From JABMQW01 sp964439935 (GTDB lineage Bacteria; Fidelibacterota; Marinisomatia; Marinisomatales; TCS56), in the NCBI GenBank assembly GCA_964439935.1, contig CAYTPW010000012.1, positions 1 to 64,000 on the forward strand: a stretch of 64,000 nucleotides of DNA, given 5' to 3'. Below are positions 45,532 through 53,966 of the stretch, piece after piece. The notes below the pieces were generated by a model that had not been told where the DNA came from, searched no databases, and saw only the letters and a program-made list of their open reading frames with translations. The translations under genes and the position numbers were made by a program. The stretch's first letter is position 1, and each line of letters starts with the position of its first letter.

Positions 45532-47958
45532 ATGCTAAAAAATTACCTTACCACTGCTTTTCGAAATCTAGTAAAACATAAATCCTATTCGCTATTAAAT
45601 ATAGCTGGGCTGGCGATCGGCGTTATGGCATTCATTATGATAATGCTTTATGTGCGTGATGAACTCAGTTATGATTGCTTCTTCCCCAGGGCGGATCAAA
45701 TCTATCGCGTAGCCACTCGAGGTGTAATGCAGGGCAGTGAATTTAACATGGCTGTCTCCCCGGCCCCGGTCGGAGCAGCATTTGTGAATGAAATTCCAGG
45801 TGTACTCAATTCCACCAGGGTGCGGAATTTTGGATTTCCCGTGATTCGCTATGGTGACAAAGTTTTCAGTGAAGAACTGTGGTTTACAGCCGATTCATCG
45901 TTCTTTGATGTTTTCGGTATTGAACTGATCAAAGGTAATAAAAAAACTGCTCTGACGGAACCCAATACTGTTGTTATCACCACCAGCACTGCTGAGCGCT
46001 ATTTTGGGTCTGATGATCCGATCGGAAAAATATTCACTTCCGATCAGCAGCGTGATTATGTAGTCACCGGTCTCGTGGAAGATCCACCCCATAACACCCA
46101 TTTTCATTATGATTTCCTGGCTTCGCTCATGTCATATCCCGGACAGGCAAATAATCCGATCTGGGTAAGTAATAATTTCTATACCTACCTGGTACTGGAA
46201 CCCAACACCTCACCACAACAGGTAGAGGATGAATTCCCGGGAATGGTAAAGAAATATGCCGGACCTCAGATAGAACAGTTCATGGGTGTTTCCTGGGATC
46301 AACTGATTGAACAGGGTGCCCAGTATGGATTTTATCTGCAACCACTGATCGATATCCATCTGACTTCCAACCTTGAATATGAAGTTGAACCAAATGGCAA
46401 TCAAACCTATGTAATGATATTTTCGGTAATTGCCTTATTTATTCTGATCCTGGCCTGTATCAATTTCATGAATCTGGCAACGGCCCGTTCGGCTAAACGC
46501 GCTCGTGAAGTAGGCGTACGTAAAACGCTTGGATCAACCCGCAGCCAGTTGATTCAGCAATTTCTCACCGAGGCAATTCTGTTAACTCTGATTTCTTTCT
46601 TGCTAGCTCTGATCCTGGTTCAATTATTACTGCCGGCCTATAGTGACCTGGTGGGAATCCGTCTGTCGCTGAATCTGTTCAACAATGCCTTGATATTGCC
46701 AGTACTTATTATCATGATAGTTCTGGTGGGAACTGCTTCCGGCGCCTATCCGGCTTTTTTCCTGGCCTCGTTTAATCCGGTCAAGGTTTTAAAAGGGTCT
46801 GCCCAGGCAAAAAGCCGTAATTCCTGGCTGCGCAGCGGATTGGTAATATTTCAATTTGTTATCTCTATTACGCTCTTTACCGGGACAATGGTTGTTTATA
46901 ACCAATTGAGTTATATTCAAAACAAGGAACTGGGGTACGATAAATCCAACATTGTGATAGTGGAAAAAACAGACGATATTGGCCGTCACATCAACGCTTT
47001 CAAGGAAGATTTACTCCAGGATCCACGCATTATGTCCGTCTCCAATTCCACCAGTCTTATCGGACATAATACCAACAATAATTTACACCAGATTCAGGGC
47101 GAACCTGCTGAAAACGGGATGTTGTTTTCATCCTTTTTTACTGATGATAATTACGCCGAAGCTTACTCAATTAAAATGGCCGCGGGACGATTTTTCTCAG
47201 AGGACCGGCCCACTGATTCTTTGCATGTTGTGATTAATGAGACGGCCGCAGAAAACATGAATATTGGTGATCCGATTGGTCGTTCCCTTCTGCGTCCGGC
47301 CGGACCCAACGGCGAAATGCTTGCATTTGAAATTATCGGGATAATGAAAGATTTCCATTTTGAATCACTGCAGTCCCAGATCAGGTCCATGGCAGTTTAT
47401 CGTTTTGGCCGCAATGGCTTTGGCCGGTACACGGCAGTTCGCATCCCCGAAGCAGATATTGTGGGAACATTGGATTACATTGAAGAAGTATGGAAAAAAT
47501 ATGCCGTGGATCAGACTTTCGAATATACATTTTTGGATGATGATTTCAATCAGCTCTACATTGCTGAAGAGCGGACAAAAAATATCGCTACCATCTTTTC
47601 CATCTTGGCGATTCTAATAGCCTGCTTGGGTTTGTTTGGTCTCGCTTCCTTTATTGCTGAACAGCGAACCAAGGAGATTGGTATCCGCAAGGTTCTGGGC
47701 GCTTCAGTTGCTAATATCTATCTCCTGCTTTCAACCGATATTTTGAAATTAATACTGATTGCAACGATCCTGTCCTGGCCACTTTCTTTTATGACTATGC
47801 GGCGCTGGCTGGAAAATTTCGCCTATCGTATTGAATTCAGCCACCTGACATTCCTGATGGCGGGACTTTTGGCTTTAATGATCGCATTGGCAACGGTTGC
47901 TACCCCGGCCATCAAAGCAGCCCTCTCAAATCCAGTGGATGCTCTGAAATATGAATAA
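45532..47958 (+). CDS. FtsX/MacB-family ABC permease, copy 2
   Basis: An 808-aa permease with the same two-module layout as the preceding gene: KNYLTTAFRNLVKHKSYSLLN, first FtsX core RAREVGVRKTLGSTRSQLIQ, second core QRTKEIGIRKVLGASVANIY and tail SNPVDALKYE. The periplasmic domains have diverged strongly from copy 1, while the membrane cores are alike, so this is not a recent duplication. Only 14 bases separate it from copy 1, so they are co-transcribed. Confidence 0.9.
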   Translation: MLKNYLTTAFRNLVKHKSYSLLNIAGLAIGVMAFIMIMLYVRDELSYDCFFPRADQIYRVATRGVMQGSEFNMAVSPAPVGAAFVNEIPGVLNSTRVRNFGFPVIRYGDKVFSEELWFTADSSFFDVFGIELIKGNKKTALTEPNTVVITTSTAERYFGSDDPIGKIFTSDQQRDYVVTGLVEDPPHNTHFHYDFLASLMSYPGQANNPIWVSNNFYTYLVLEPNTSPQQVEDEFPGMVKKYAGPQIEQFMGVSWDQLIEQGAQYGFYLQPLIDIHLTSNLEYEVEPNGNQTYVMIFSVIALFILILACINFMNLATARSAKRAREVGVRKTLGSTRSQLIQQFLTEAILLTLISFLLALILVQLLLPAYSDLVGIRLSLNLFNNALILPVLIIMIVLVGTASGAYPAFFLASFNPVKVLKGSAQAKSRNSWLRSGLVIFQFVISITLFTGTMVVYNQLSYIQNKELGYDKSNIVIVEKTDDIGRHINAFKEDLLQDPRIMSVSNSTSLIGHNTNNNLHQIQGEPAENGMLFSSFFTDDNYAEAYSIKMAAGRFFSEDRPTDSLHVVINETAAENMNIGDPIGRSLLRPAGPNGEMLAFEIIGIMKDFHFESLQSQIRSMAVYRFGRNGFGRYTAVRIPEADIVGTLDYIEEVWKKYAVDQTFEYTFLDDDFNQLYIAEERTKNIATIFSILAILIACLGLFGLASFIAEQRTKEIGIRKVLGASVANIYLLLSTDILKLILIATILSWPLSFMTMRRWLENFAYRIEFSHLTFLMAGLLALMIALATVATPAIKAALSNPVDALKYE

Positions 47959-47977
47959 TTAAATCCAGGGAGAAGGC

Positions 47978-50347
47978 ATGCTGACGAATTACCTTAAACT
48001 AACGTTTCGGAATATCTGGCGTCATAAAGGTTATTCGTTTATCAACATCTTCGGTTTGGCAATCGGTCTGACTGCCTGTCTACTGATCCTGCTCTGGGTA
48101 CAAGATGAACTGAGCTATGACCGCTTCCACTCTAATGCCGATTATCTGTACCGGGTGGAGCAGGACCAGGTTTATGGTGGCCGCAAGTACCATGTTAATG
48201 TTACTCCCTGGCCCTGTGGACCAGCCTGGGAATCTGAAATCCCCGAAATTGTTGCTGCAACACGTTACGGGTGGTGCGGCGGGCGACCCTTCAATTATAA
48301 AGCAAAAACATTTGTTGAGGGAGATGTACAGGCGATCGATCCCGCATTTTTCACTATCTTTGATTTCCCTTTGAAATATGGCGATCCAGGTACGGTTTTA
48401 AATGATCCTTATTCTCTTATTCTCAATCTGGAAACGGCAGAAAAATACTTCGGTACTGAAAATCCAATTGGTCAAGTAATAACAGTTGATAATCAGCATC
48501 AGCTCACCGTGACTGGTGTGCTGGAGAAAACACCGCATAACAGTATCATCCAACCAGTCATACTGATTACCATGGATTTCGCCCGGACACTGGGCCGATA
48601 CAGCGATACATGGGGCAACAATTCCATCCGCACGTATATCCAGTTAGACCCGCAGGCTGATCCAGTCGCCGTTAACGGCAAGCTGACCGAGGTTGTCAAC
48701 AATCATCGGGACGAAGAATCACCTACGCAATTTATGGCAGCACCTCTGACCGGCGTTCACCTCCATGCCTACTTCGGTTTCAGCGATAGTGGCCAGGCAA
48801 TTGTATATGTCTATGTTTTTTCAATTATTGCAGCCTTTGTGCTCTTGATTGCCTGCATCAATTTTATGAATTTGGCAACTGCTCGCTCGGCCGGTCGCGC
48901 CCGGGAAATCGGGATCCGGAAAGTGGTCGGTGCTCAGCGAACACAGCTGATTTATCAATTCATGGGTGAATCGGTTATCCTGGCAGTTCTATCTGCTCTG
49001 ATCGCCCTGGTATTCGTATATCTGCTGTTACCCGTATTCAATGAAATTGCCAGTAAGGATATTCCCGGCAGTGCTTTAATGGGTAAGAATTTTATCCTCG
49101 GTTTGTTGTTGATCACAGTAATTACCGGTCTGGTGGCCGGCAGTTATCCTGCTGTTTTCCTGTCAGCCTTCCAGCCGGTAAAAGTACTTAAAGGTAACCT
49201 GTCTACTGGCCGCAGCCAGACATTACGAAAAATCCTGGTGATTTTTCAGTTTTCCCTGTCAATTATTCTTACCGTCAGCACAATTATCATTTATCAGCAA
49301 CTAAATTACATGCGTTCAAAGGATCTGGGATTTGACTATGAGCAAGTATTATCAATAGGTATCCGCGGTGATATTGGGAAAAGTTATCCTGCCCTCCGAT
49401 CGGAAATAGCTCAGTTACCCCAAGTATTGGGCGTTACTGCCTCTTCTGACCGACCGACCAGTATCGGCAGCAATTCCGGCGGGGCTGAGTGGGATGGTAA
49501 GGATCCTGATCTGAGTCTGATTGTGGGTATGAGTTCAGTGGATTTTGATTATATTGAAACGATGGATATGAAAATGTTGGCCGGTCGTGCTTTTTCAAGG
49601 GATTTTCCATCGGATCAAGCTGATACTAACAGCATGGCTTTCATCATTAACGAAACATTCGCAAAAATAATTGATAAGGAATCAATAGTCGGTGAAAATC
49701 TGCGCTTTGCCGGCTCACAGGGACCAATAATCGGTGTTGTACAGGATTTCCATTTCCGTTCCGTGCATAGAGTCATCGATCCATTGGCAATATTTATTGC
49801 ACCGGATTGGTTTGGCGTTATGCTGATTCGTCTGGCGCCGGGGGATGTTACTGCTTCCCTGGCAACAGTGGAAGAAGCCTGGCAGCGAGTCCTCCCTGGC
49901 TATCCAATGGATTACCGTTTCCTGGATGAGGATTTTGAATGGATGTACCGGGCTGAGGCAGGCTTGAGTCAACTGGTCAAATATTTTTCAATTTTAGCTA
50001 TTATCATCGCCTGCCTGGGACTGTTCGGACTGGCTTCCTTCACCGCCGAGCAACGAACCAAGGAAATTGGCATTCGCAAGGTGCTGGGAGCCTCGGCCAC
50101 CAACCTGATGGTGCTGCTGGCCAACCAGTTTACTAAATGGGTACTGATCGCAAATATTATCGCGTTCCCGACAGCCTATTTGATTTTGAGCAGATATCTG
50201 GAGGATTACGCCTACCGGATTTATCTGGGTCTGGGACCATTCCTGCTGGCTGGTGTTTTGGCACTGATCATTGCCCTGCTGACGGTCAGTTTTCAAGCTG
50301 TTAAAGCCGCTTTGGCCAACCCGGTTGATGCACTGAAATACGAGTAG
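47978..50347 (+). CDS. FtsX/MacB-family ABC permease, copy 3
   Basis: A 789-aa permease. TNYLKLTFRNIWRHKGYSFIN opens it; RAREIGIRKVVGAQRTQLIY and QRTKEIGIRKVLGASATNLM are the two FtsX cores; tail ANPVDALKYE. By eye the first ~60 residues and the C-terminal core are closest to copies 1 and 2 alike, while the periplasmic parts differ. It follows copy 2 by 19 bases with a GGGAGAAGGC RBS. Three different permeases behind one ATPase gene suggest alternative or mixed dimers, which is inference. Confidence 0.9.
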   Translation: MLTNYLKLTFRNIWRHKGYSFINIFGLAIGLTACLLILLWVQDELSYDRFHSNADYLYRVEQDQVYGGRKYHVNVTPWPCGPAWESEIPEIVAATRYGWCGGRPFNYKAKTFVEGDVQAIDPAFFTIFDFPLKYGDPGTVLNDPYSLILNLETAEKYFGTENPIGQVITVDNQHQLTVTGVLEKTPHNSIIQPVILITMDFARTLGRYSDTWGNNSIRTYIQLDPQADPVAVNGKLTEVVNNHRDEESPTQFMAAPLTGVHLHAYFGFSDSGQAIVYVYVFSIIAAFVLLIACINFMNLATARSAGRAREIGIRKVVGAQRTQLIYQFMGESVILAVLSALIALVFVYLLLPVFNEIASKDIPGSALMGKNFILGLLLITVITGLVAGSYPAVFLSAFQPVKVLKGNLSTGRSQTLRKILVIFQFSLSIILTVSTIIIYQQLNYMRSKDLGFDYEQVLSIGIRGDIGKSYPALRSEIAQLPQVLGVTASSDRPTSIGSNSGGAEWDGKDPDLSLIVGMSSVDFDYIETMDMKMLAGRAFSRDFPSDQADTNSMAFIINETFAKIIDKESIVGENLRFAGSQGPIIGVVQDFHFRSVHRVIDPLAIFIAPDWFGVMLIRLAPGDVTASLATVEEAWQRVLPGYPMDYRFLDEDFEWMYRAEAGLSQLVKYFSILAIIIACLGLFGLASFTAEQRTKEIGIRKVLGASATNLMVLLANQFTKWVLIANIIAFPTAYLILSRYLEDYAYRIYLGLGPFLLAGVLALIIALLTVSFQAVKAALANPVDALKYE

Positions 50348-50380
50348 CTTTTTCAATAATTAACCATTAAGAGGATTAAA

Positions 50381-50644
50381 ATGAGAGAAATCGTCCTGCA
50401 GATTCCAACCCTGGACGCCGAACAGAACATTGATATCGATGTGAAAATCAATGGCCGCAAACGTTCCATGAAATACCGGGTGGAAATCGTGGATTTTGAT
50501 GAAGCCGAACCGGATACCACTGACAAAGTGGCCGTGTTAAAGAAAGTCATCAAAGAGCATGACAAAAACTGGGAATTGATCCAGATCGGCGCTCCCCTGA
50601 CCAACAATATACCAATCATGTTTCGCAAGCGCGGCGATAAATAA
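50381..50644 (+). CDS. Small hypothetical protein at end of efflux operon
   Basis: An 87-aa acidic/basic mixed protein (MREIVLQIPTLDAEQNIDID ... MFRKRGDK) with no signal peptide or membrane helix. AAGAGGATTAAA before the ATG is a good RBS, and the gene lies 33 bases after permease copy 3. The beta-rich start and the phrase KINGRKRSMKYRVEIVDFDE look like a compact alpha/beta domain. I do not recognise a family. Position suggests co-expression with the transporter. Confidence 0.6.
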   Translation: MREIVLQIPTLDAEQNIDIDVKINGRKRSMKYRVEIVDFDEAEPDTTDKVAVLKKVIKEHDKNWELIQIGAPLTNNIPIMFRKRGDK

Positions 50645-50668
50645 TTTGCGCTAATACTGTCTTCAAAT

Positions 50669-50957
50669 AAACCATTGAAATGGTTTGGGGATTTTTCCCA
50701 ATCCATGACCAATGGTTGAAACTATGGGCTAAGCAATACCAATTATCTGTAGCCTGATTTATACTAGTTTCTGATATTAGACGAATACCGATGCATTTAC
50801 CCAGCCCACAACTTCAGTTGTGGGTAACCAGAGATTAATTTATTTCCAACCGTTTCAACGGTTTTCCCTCTTTGTCATTTCGAACGCAGTGAGAAATCTA
50901 CTCTAGGCCTACTCCAGATGAAGTAGATTCCTCAGTCGTGCCTCCTTCGGAATGACA
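50669..50957. repeat. Composite palindromic repeat, left copy
   Basis: A string of palindromes: AAACCATT-GA-AATGGTTT (50669-50686); TTGAAACTATGGGCT (from 50716); CCCACAAC-TTCA-GTTGTGGG (50804-50823); AACCGTT-TC-AACGGTT (50848-50863); then GTCATTTCGAA ... GAGAAATCTAC paired with GTAGATTCCTCAG ... TTCGGAATGAC (50874-50957). The same elements recur in the same order and orientation at 57030-57334. The last module is the widespread GTCATTTCG/CGGAATGAC repeat type of FCB genomes. The first hairpin plus GGGGATTTTT could also terminate the efflux operon. Confidence 0.85.
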
Positions 50958-50966
50958 ATTTTTTTA

Positions 50967-51055
50967 ACACCAAGACACAGTGAACACGGATTACACAAAG
51001 GTAAAATAAATATTCCGTGAAACTTGGTGTCCTTGGTGCCTCCGTGTTTAACAAC
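50967..51055. repeat. Imperfect inverted repeat, CACCAAG type
   Basis: AACACCAAGACACAGTGAAC near 50967 and its imperfect complement GAAACTTGGTGTCCTTGGTG near 51020-51039 form a long interrupted inverted repeat immediately before the lexA promoter. Similar CACCAAGGACAC repeats are scattered in many genomes. No second copy is seen in this window. Confidence 0.55.
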
Positions 51056-51067
51056 AAACATTATTGA

Positions 51068-51118
51068 TTGATTTTTACCGGCAGCGAGTGTAATATACTT
51101 ACGGGTAACTTACGAGTT
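51068..51118 (+). promoter_or_regulatory. Putative lexA promoter with tandem direct-repeat operator
   Basis: TTGATT (51068-51073) and TAATAT (51091-51096) with 17-bp spacing make a plausible sigma-70-type promoter. Immediately downstream are ACTTACGGGTA (51097-51107) and ACTTACGAGTT (51108-51118), 11-mers in exact tandem that match at eight of eleven positions. They cover the predicted start site, where an autoregulatory LexA operator would sit. Direct-repeat operators are known for LexA in some lineages. The assignment is inference; I see no second good match in the window. Confidence 0.5.
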
Positions 51119-51121
51119 TTT

Positions 51122-51727
51122 ATGACACAGCCATTATCCATCAAACAGCAAAATTTTCTGGATTTTGTCCGGCGCTACACGCTGGAGAACAATGAGCCGC
51201 CCACGTACGAAGAAATTCGCGCTGACCTGGGATTAACCTCCTTGGGCACAGTGAATTGGTACGTCACCACCCTCGTCCGGGCCGGCTTCCTGCTGCGGGC
51301 CCGGGGTCCCAACGGGAAGCGGGCCCTGCAACTGACTGGCGAATCGGCTACGCCGGCACGCCTGCCCTTACTGGGGCGCATCGCCGCCGGTACTCCCATC
51401 GCTGCCGTGGAAAACCCGGAAAATATGGATGTCCCGGCCCATCTGGCCCACCCAGAGAATTACGTGTTGCAGGTCCGGGGTGATTCCATGATTGATGATA
51501 ACATCCAAGATGGTGATTTCGTGGTAATTCGCAAAACCGTCGACGCCCAAACCGGCCATACCGTGGTGGCCCTGATCAACGGCGACGCCACCCTGAAGCG
51601 CTACCATCCCCATCCCACCGGCATTGAGCTGCACCCCCGCAACCCGGCTTATCCGGTTATCAGAATTGATCCGACTGATGATTTCCGCATCAACGGCGTG
51701 GTGTTGTATGTGTTCAGAGAATACTAG
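51122..51727 (+). CDS. lexA: LexA repressor
   Basis: SOS regulator of 201 aa that self-cleaves on activated RecA. An N-terminal winged helix (about 5-70) has PPTYEEIRADLGLTSLGTVN as its recognition region. The cleavage site is Ala89-Gly90 in GRIAAGTPIAA. The catalytic dyad is Ser122 (VRGDSMIDD) and Lys159 (GDATLKRYHP), in a complete S24 peptidase domain. I start at ATG 51122 because MTQPLSIKQQNFLDF is the usual N-terminus; the longer frame to 51068 would cover the promoter. The recognition helix differs from the E. coli sequence, so a non-E. coli operator is expected. First gene of the mutagenesis cassette. Confidence 0.94.
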   Translation: MTQPLSIKQQNFLDFVRRYTLENNEPPTYEEIRADLGLTSLGTVNWYVTTLVRAGFLLRARGPNGKRALQLTGESATPARLPLLGRIAAGTPIAAVENPENMDVPAHLAHPENYVLQVRGDSMIDDNIQDGDFVVIRKTVDAQTGHTVVALINGDATLKRYHPHPTGIELHPRNPAYPVIRIDPTDDFRINGVVLYVFREY

Positions 51728-51778
51728 CGGGTTCATTATGTGAAGGTGGACACACAATGCAAAGTGCCGCTTAGTTAG

Positions 51779-51813
51779 AGTCATTAGTCATTAGTCAATG
51801 GTCAATGGTCAAT
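51779..51813. repeat. Tandem heptamer array, left of the S23 gene
   Basis: Five consecutive 7-mers: AGTCATT, AGTCATT, AGTCAAT, GGTCAAT, GGTCAAT. They lie between lexA and the four-helix-bundle gene. The array on the far side of that gene (52232-52259) is the same heptamer family in inverse orientation. Confidence 0.85.
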
Positions 51814-51877
51814 GGGGTGGTGAATGTTTGGAGAATTTCATCACGGTTATTTATTCTGTTTAACAGAGGATTAATCT

Positions 51878-52243
51878 ATGCAGCTGGAAGAATTAAATGT
51901 TTATAAGTCCGCCATGGATATCGGACATCAGATTTGGATAATCGTAAGCCAATGGGAATACTTTGAAAAAAGCAGTCTCGGTAAACAATTGACCCGGGCT
52001 GCTGATTCTGTGGCAGCTAATCTCAGTGAAGGTTACGGTCGATATCATTTTAAGGAAAATCGCCAGTTTGCCTACTACAGCCGCGGATCGCTGTATGAAA
52101 CCAGAACCTGGCTTACCAAAGCAAATCAGCGTCAGTTAATTAGCAATGATGATTTTGATGGACTGAACAAGGAAATCACCCTCCTCACTAAAAGACTCAA
52201 CAGCTACATCAAAATCATCGGCTCTCCTCCTACTGACCACTGA
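51878..52243 (+). CDS. Four-helix-bundle protein (S23 / TIGR02436 family)
   Basis: A 121-aa helical protein: LEELNVYKSAMDIGHQIWII, SLGKQLTRAADSVAANLSEG, FAYYSRGSLYETRTWLTKA and a C-terminal helix. LxxQxxRAaxSixaNixEG is the family signature, shared with the IVS-encoded proteins of 23S rRNA genes and with Avd of diversity-generating retroelements. No reverse transcriptase is nearby. RBS AGAGGA. Its last codons and stop are written by the right-hand heptamer array. It interrupts an otherwise standard lexA-imuB-dnaE2 order, so it was probably inserted. Confidence 0.88.
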   Translation: MQLEELNVYKSAMDIGHQIWIIVSQWEYFEKSSLGKQLTRAADSVAANLSEGYGRYHFKENRQFAYYSRGSLYETRTWLTKANQRQLISNDDFDGLNKEITLLTKRLNSYIKIIGSPPTDH

Positions 52244-52259
52244 CCACTGACCATTGAAC
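52232..52259. repeat. Tandem heptamer array, right of the S23 gene
   Basis: ACTGACC three times, then ATTGAAC, the inverse complement type of the left array (GGTCAAT/GGTCAGT). It contains the S23 stop codon (52241-52243) and the TTG (52254) used as start of the ImuB-like gene, so insertion of this unit reshaped both gene ends. Confidence 0.85.
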
Positions 52260-53477
52260 CGCAACGTTTTCCACATCCGTCTTAAAGATTTTGAGCTTCA
52301 GACCGAGCGTATCCTGGACCCGGCTCTGCGCACGCGTCCGATCGCCATCATTTCCTCCAACCGGCAAGATGGCACGATTGTGGCCCTGTCCAACGAGGCC
52401 CGCCAGGAAGGATTGTTCCGGGGACTGAATGTGTCGCTGGTGCGCAAGATGTCCACCGCCACACTGTTGCTGCCCTACAATTCATCCCTGTACGCCCGGT
52501 TGAATGGTTACGTCTATTCCACCGTTACCAATTTTACCCCGGTGGTTGAGCCAGCGGCTTACGGTCAATATTTTCTTGACATGAGCGGAATGGAACGGGT
52601 TTACCGTGATGCTCGCCAGACCGGCTTCAACATCACCCGCCAGGTACAGGATAAGACCAGCCTGTCCGGGGTGGTGGGCATCAGTCCCAACAAGCTGGTC
52701 AGCAGCATTTCTACCGCTGTGGTGCCCGATACCATTCACCGGGTCGCCGCCGGTGATGAGCCCAAATTCCTGGCACCCCTACCGGTGCCGGTGTTACCCA
52801 CCAGCCACGAGCGGACCGTCCAGCGTATCCTGAGCTTCCTGTTTCTGGAGCAGGTCCGCCAAGTCCAAGCCGTAGCCGACCGACCCGCGGAAGCGGCCAC
52901 CCTGTTCGGCAATTACACCCGCAAACTCACCAGCGAAGCCCGGGGCCAGGACACCTCCCTGGTGCAGCCGCCGTCCCTGCGGGAGCATATTCTGGAGCAG
53001 ACTGTCCTGCCCAGCGATACCAACGACATTGACCTGCTGCGGGCAGTGCTGCGCAACCTGGCCGAGCAGGTGGCGTTCAAATTGCGTAAGCGGGGACAGA
53101 TCGCCCGGCGCATTGCCGTGGAAGTACATTACACCGATGGATTGAAGAATAATCGCGTCAGTCGACTGGGCGCCAATGATGACGCCACCGTCACGGCAAT
53201 CTGTTTCCGCCTTTTTGACCAGGCCAACTATCGACGCAACCGCATCCGTACGGTGCTGATCGATGCCAGCGACCTGCGCTATCACGCCCGGCAATTGGAC
53301 CTGTTCGCCGGTGGCGACCCCCGGGACCGGGTCCTGTCCGGTGCTCTGGATAAGGTGCGCAAAAAATATGGCTTCAACAGCGTTGGAATCGCTGGTCAGG
53401 AGCAGAACGGTGGTAAAAGATTTGCGATTGAAAAACTAGCAATGCAATCGGCCACACCAATCAGTGCAGCGCGATGA
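52254..53477 (+). CDS. imuB: ImuB-like Y-family polymerase homologue, catalytically degenerate
   Basis: A 407-aa DinB/ImuB relative. The fold is recognisable (VFHIRLKDFELQTERIL, LRTRPIAII, ARQEGLFRGL, VVGISPNKLVSSIST, and an HhH-containing thumb near 195-215). Catalytic carboxylates are lost: the first-strand Asp is Arg9, and the SxDEAFLD motif reads AAYGQYFLDM, with Gly104-Gln105 in place of Asp-Glu. QLDLF (347-351) is a beta-clamp binding motif, the feature ImuB needs as a scaffold for DnaE2. TTG is the only possible start before the first strand, since TGA lies two codons upstream. No imuA is seen. Confidence 0.85.
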   Translation: MNRNVFHIRLKDFELQTERILDPALRTRPIAIISSNRQDGTIVALSNEARQEGLFRGLNVSLVRKMSTATLLLPYNSSLYARLNGYVYSTVTNFTPVVEPAAYGQYFLDMSGMERVYRDARQTGFNITRQVQDKTSLSGVVGISPNKLVSSISTAVVPDTIHRVAAGDEPKFLAPLPVPVLPTSHERTVQRILSFLFLEQVRQVQAVADRPAEAATLFGNYTRKLTSEARGQDTSLVQPPSLREHILEQTVLPSDTNDIDLLRAVLRNLAEQVAFKLRKRGQIARRIAVEVHYTDGLKNNRVSRLGANDDATVTAICFRLFDQANYRRNRIRTVLIDASDLRYHARQLDLFAGGDPRDRVLSGALDKVRKKYGFNSVGIAGQEQNGGKRFAIEKLAMQSATPISAAR

Positions 53478-53860
53478 AATTATCTGACTTACCAGCTTAC
53501 CCGCAACACACAAAACCTTTCGCCCGATCACTCCGCAAAAATATGACGCTGGCCGAACTCAAGCTCTGGGGACACCTTCGCCGTTGGCAATTGGGACATC
53601 GCTTTCGACGACAACTTCCGGTTGGTAATTATATTATCGATTTCGCCTCTTTACAAACTGGCCTGGCAATTGAAGCAGACGGCGGACAGCACTATGCCCG
53701 CTCCCAACGAAAAAACGACCAGCGACGCACTCGCTATCTGGAAAGCCTCGGCTTCACCGTTATCCGCTTCAATAACCATGAGGTGCTAAGCAATATAGAA
53801 GGTGTAATAGAACGGATTGGAGAAGTGCTGAAGAGACTGGAGAAAGGGTGCGAACGGTGA
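53474..53860 (+). CDS. DUF559 endonuclease-like protein (Vsr/MutH-like fold)
   Basis: A 128-aa protein. FARSLRKNMTLAELKLWGHL, HRFRRQLPVGNYIIDFASL and LAIEADGGQHY then form the PD-(D/E)XK-like core (Asp in IIDFAS, Glu in IEADG, Gln/His in GGQH). RTRYLESLGFTVIRFNNHEV is the conserved C-terminal helix-strand. DUF559 proteins resemble very-short-patch-repair endonucleases, but their role is unproved. ATGA overlap with the end of imuB. A palindromic repeat follows the gene and runs into dnaE2. Confidence 0.9.
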   Translation: MKLSDLPAYPQHTKPFARSLRKNMTLAELKLWGHLRRWQLGHRFRRQLPVGNYIIDFASLQTGLAIEADGGQHYARSQRKNDQRRTRYLESLGFTVIRFNNHEVLSNIEGVIERIGEVLKRLEKGCER

Positions 53861-53864
53861 TTTT

Positions 53865-53963
53865 ACCCCCTCTAAATCTCCCCCATTACGGGGGAGACTT
53901 GGAATGTTGCAACACCCGTAATTATGTAAGTCCTCCCCTGTGGGGGAGGATTCAGGAGGGGGC
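53865..53963. repeat. G/C-rich palindromic repeat after the DUF559 gene
   Basis: Outer arms ACCCCCTCTAAATCTCCCC (from 53865) and GGGGGAGGATTCAGGAGGGG (from 53942) are imperfect inverse complements. Each arm has its own inner hairpin (CTCCCCCATTACGGGGGAG and CCTCCCCTGTGGGGGAGG). Elements like this are often seen beside DUF559 genes. The right arm ends in AGGAGGGGGC, the Shine-Dalgarno used by dnaE2. Confidence 0.8.
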
Positions 53964-53966
53964 AAA

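Noticed and set aside
50669..50863. CRISPR-like array in the palindrome region
   Set aside because: The palindromes differ from each other and are irregularly spaced; no repeat-spacer periodicity and no cas genes.
51878..52243. Diversity-generating retroelement accessory gene (avd)
   Set aside because: Family resemblance only; no reverse transcriptase and no template/variable repeat pair was noticed nearby.
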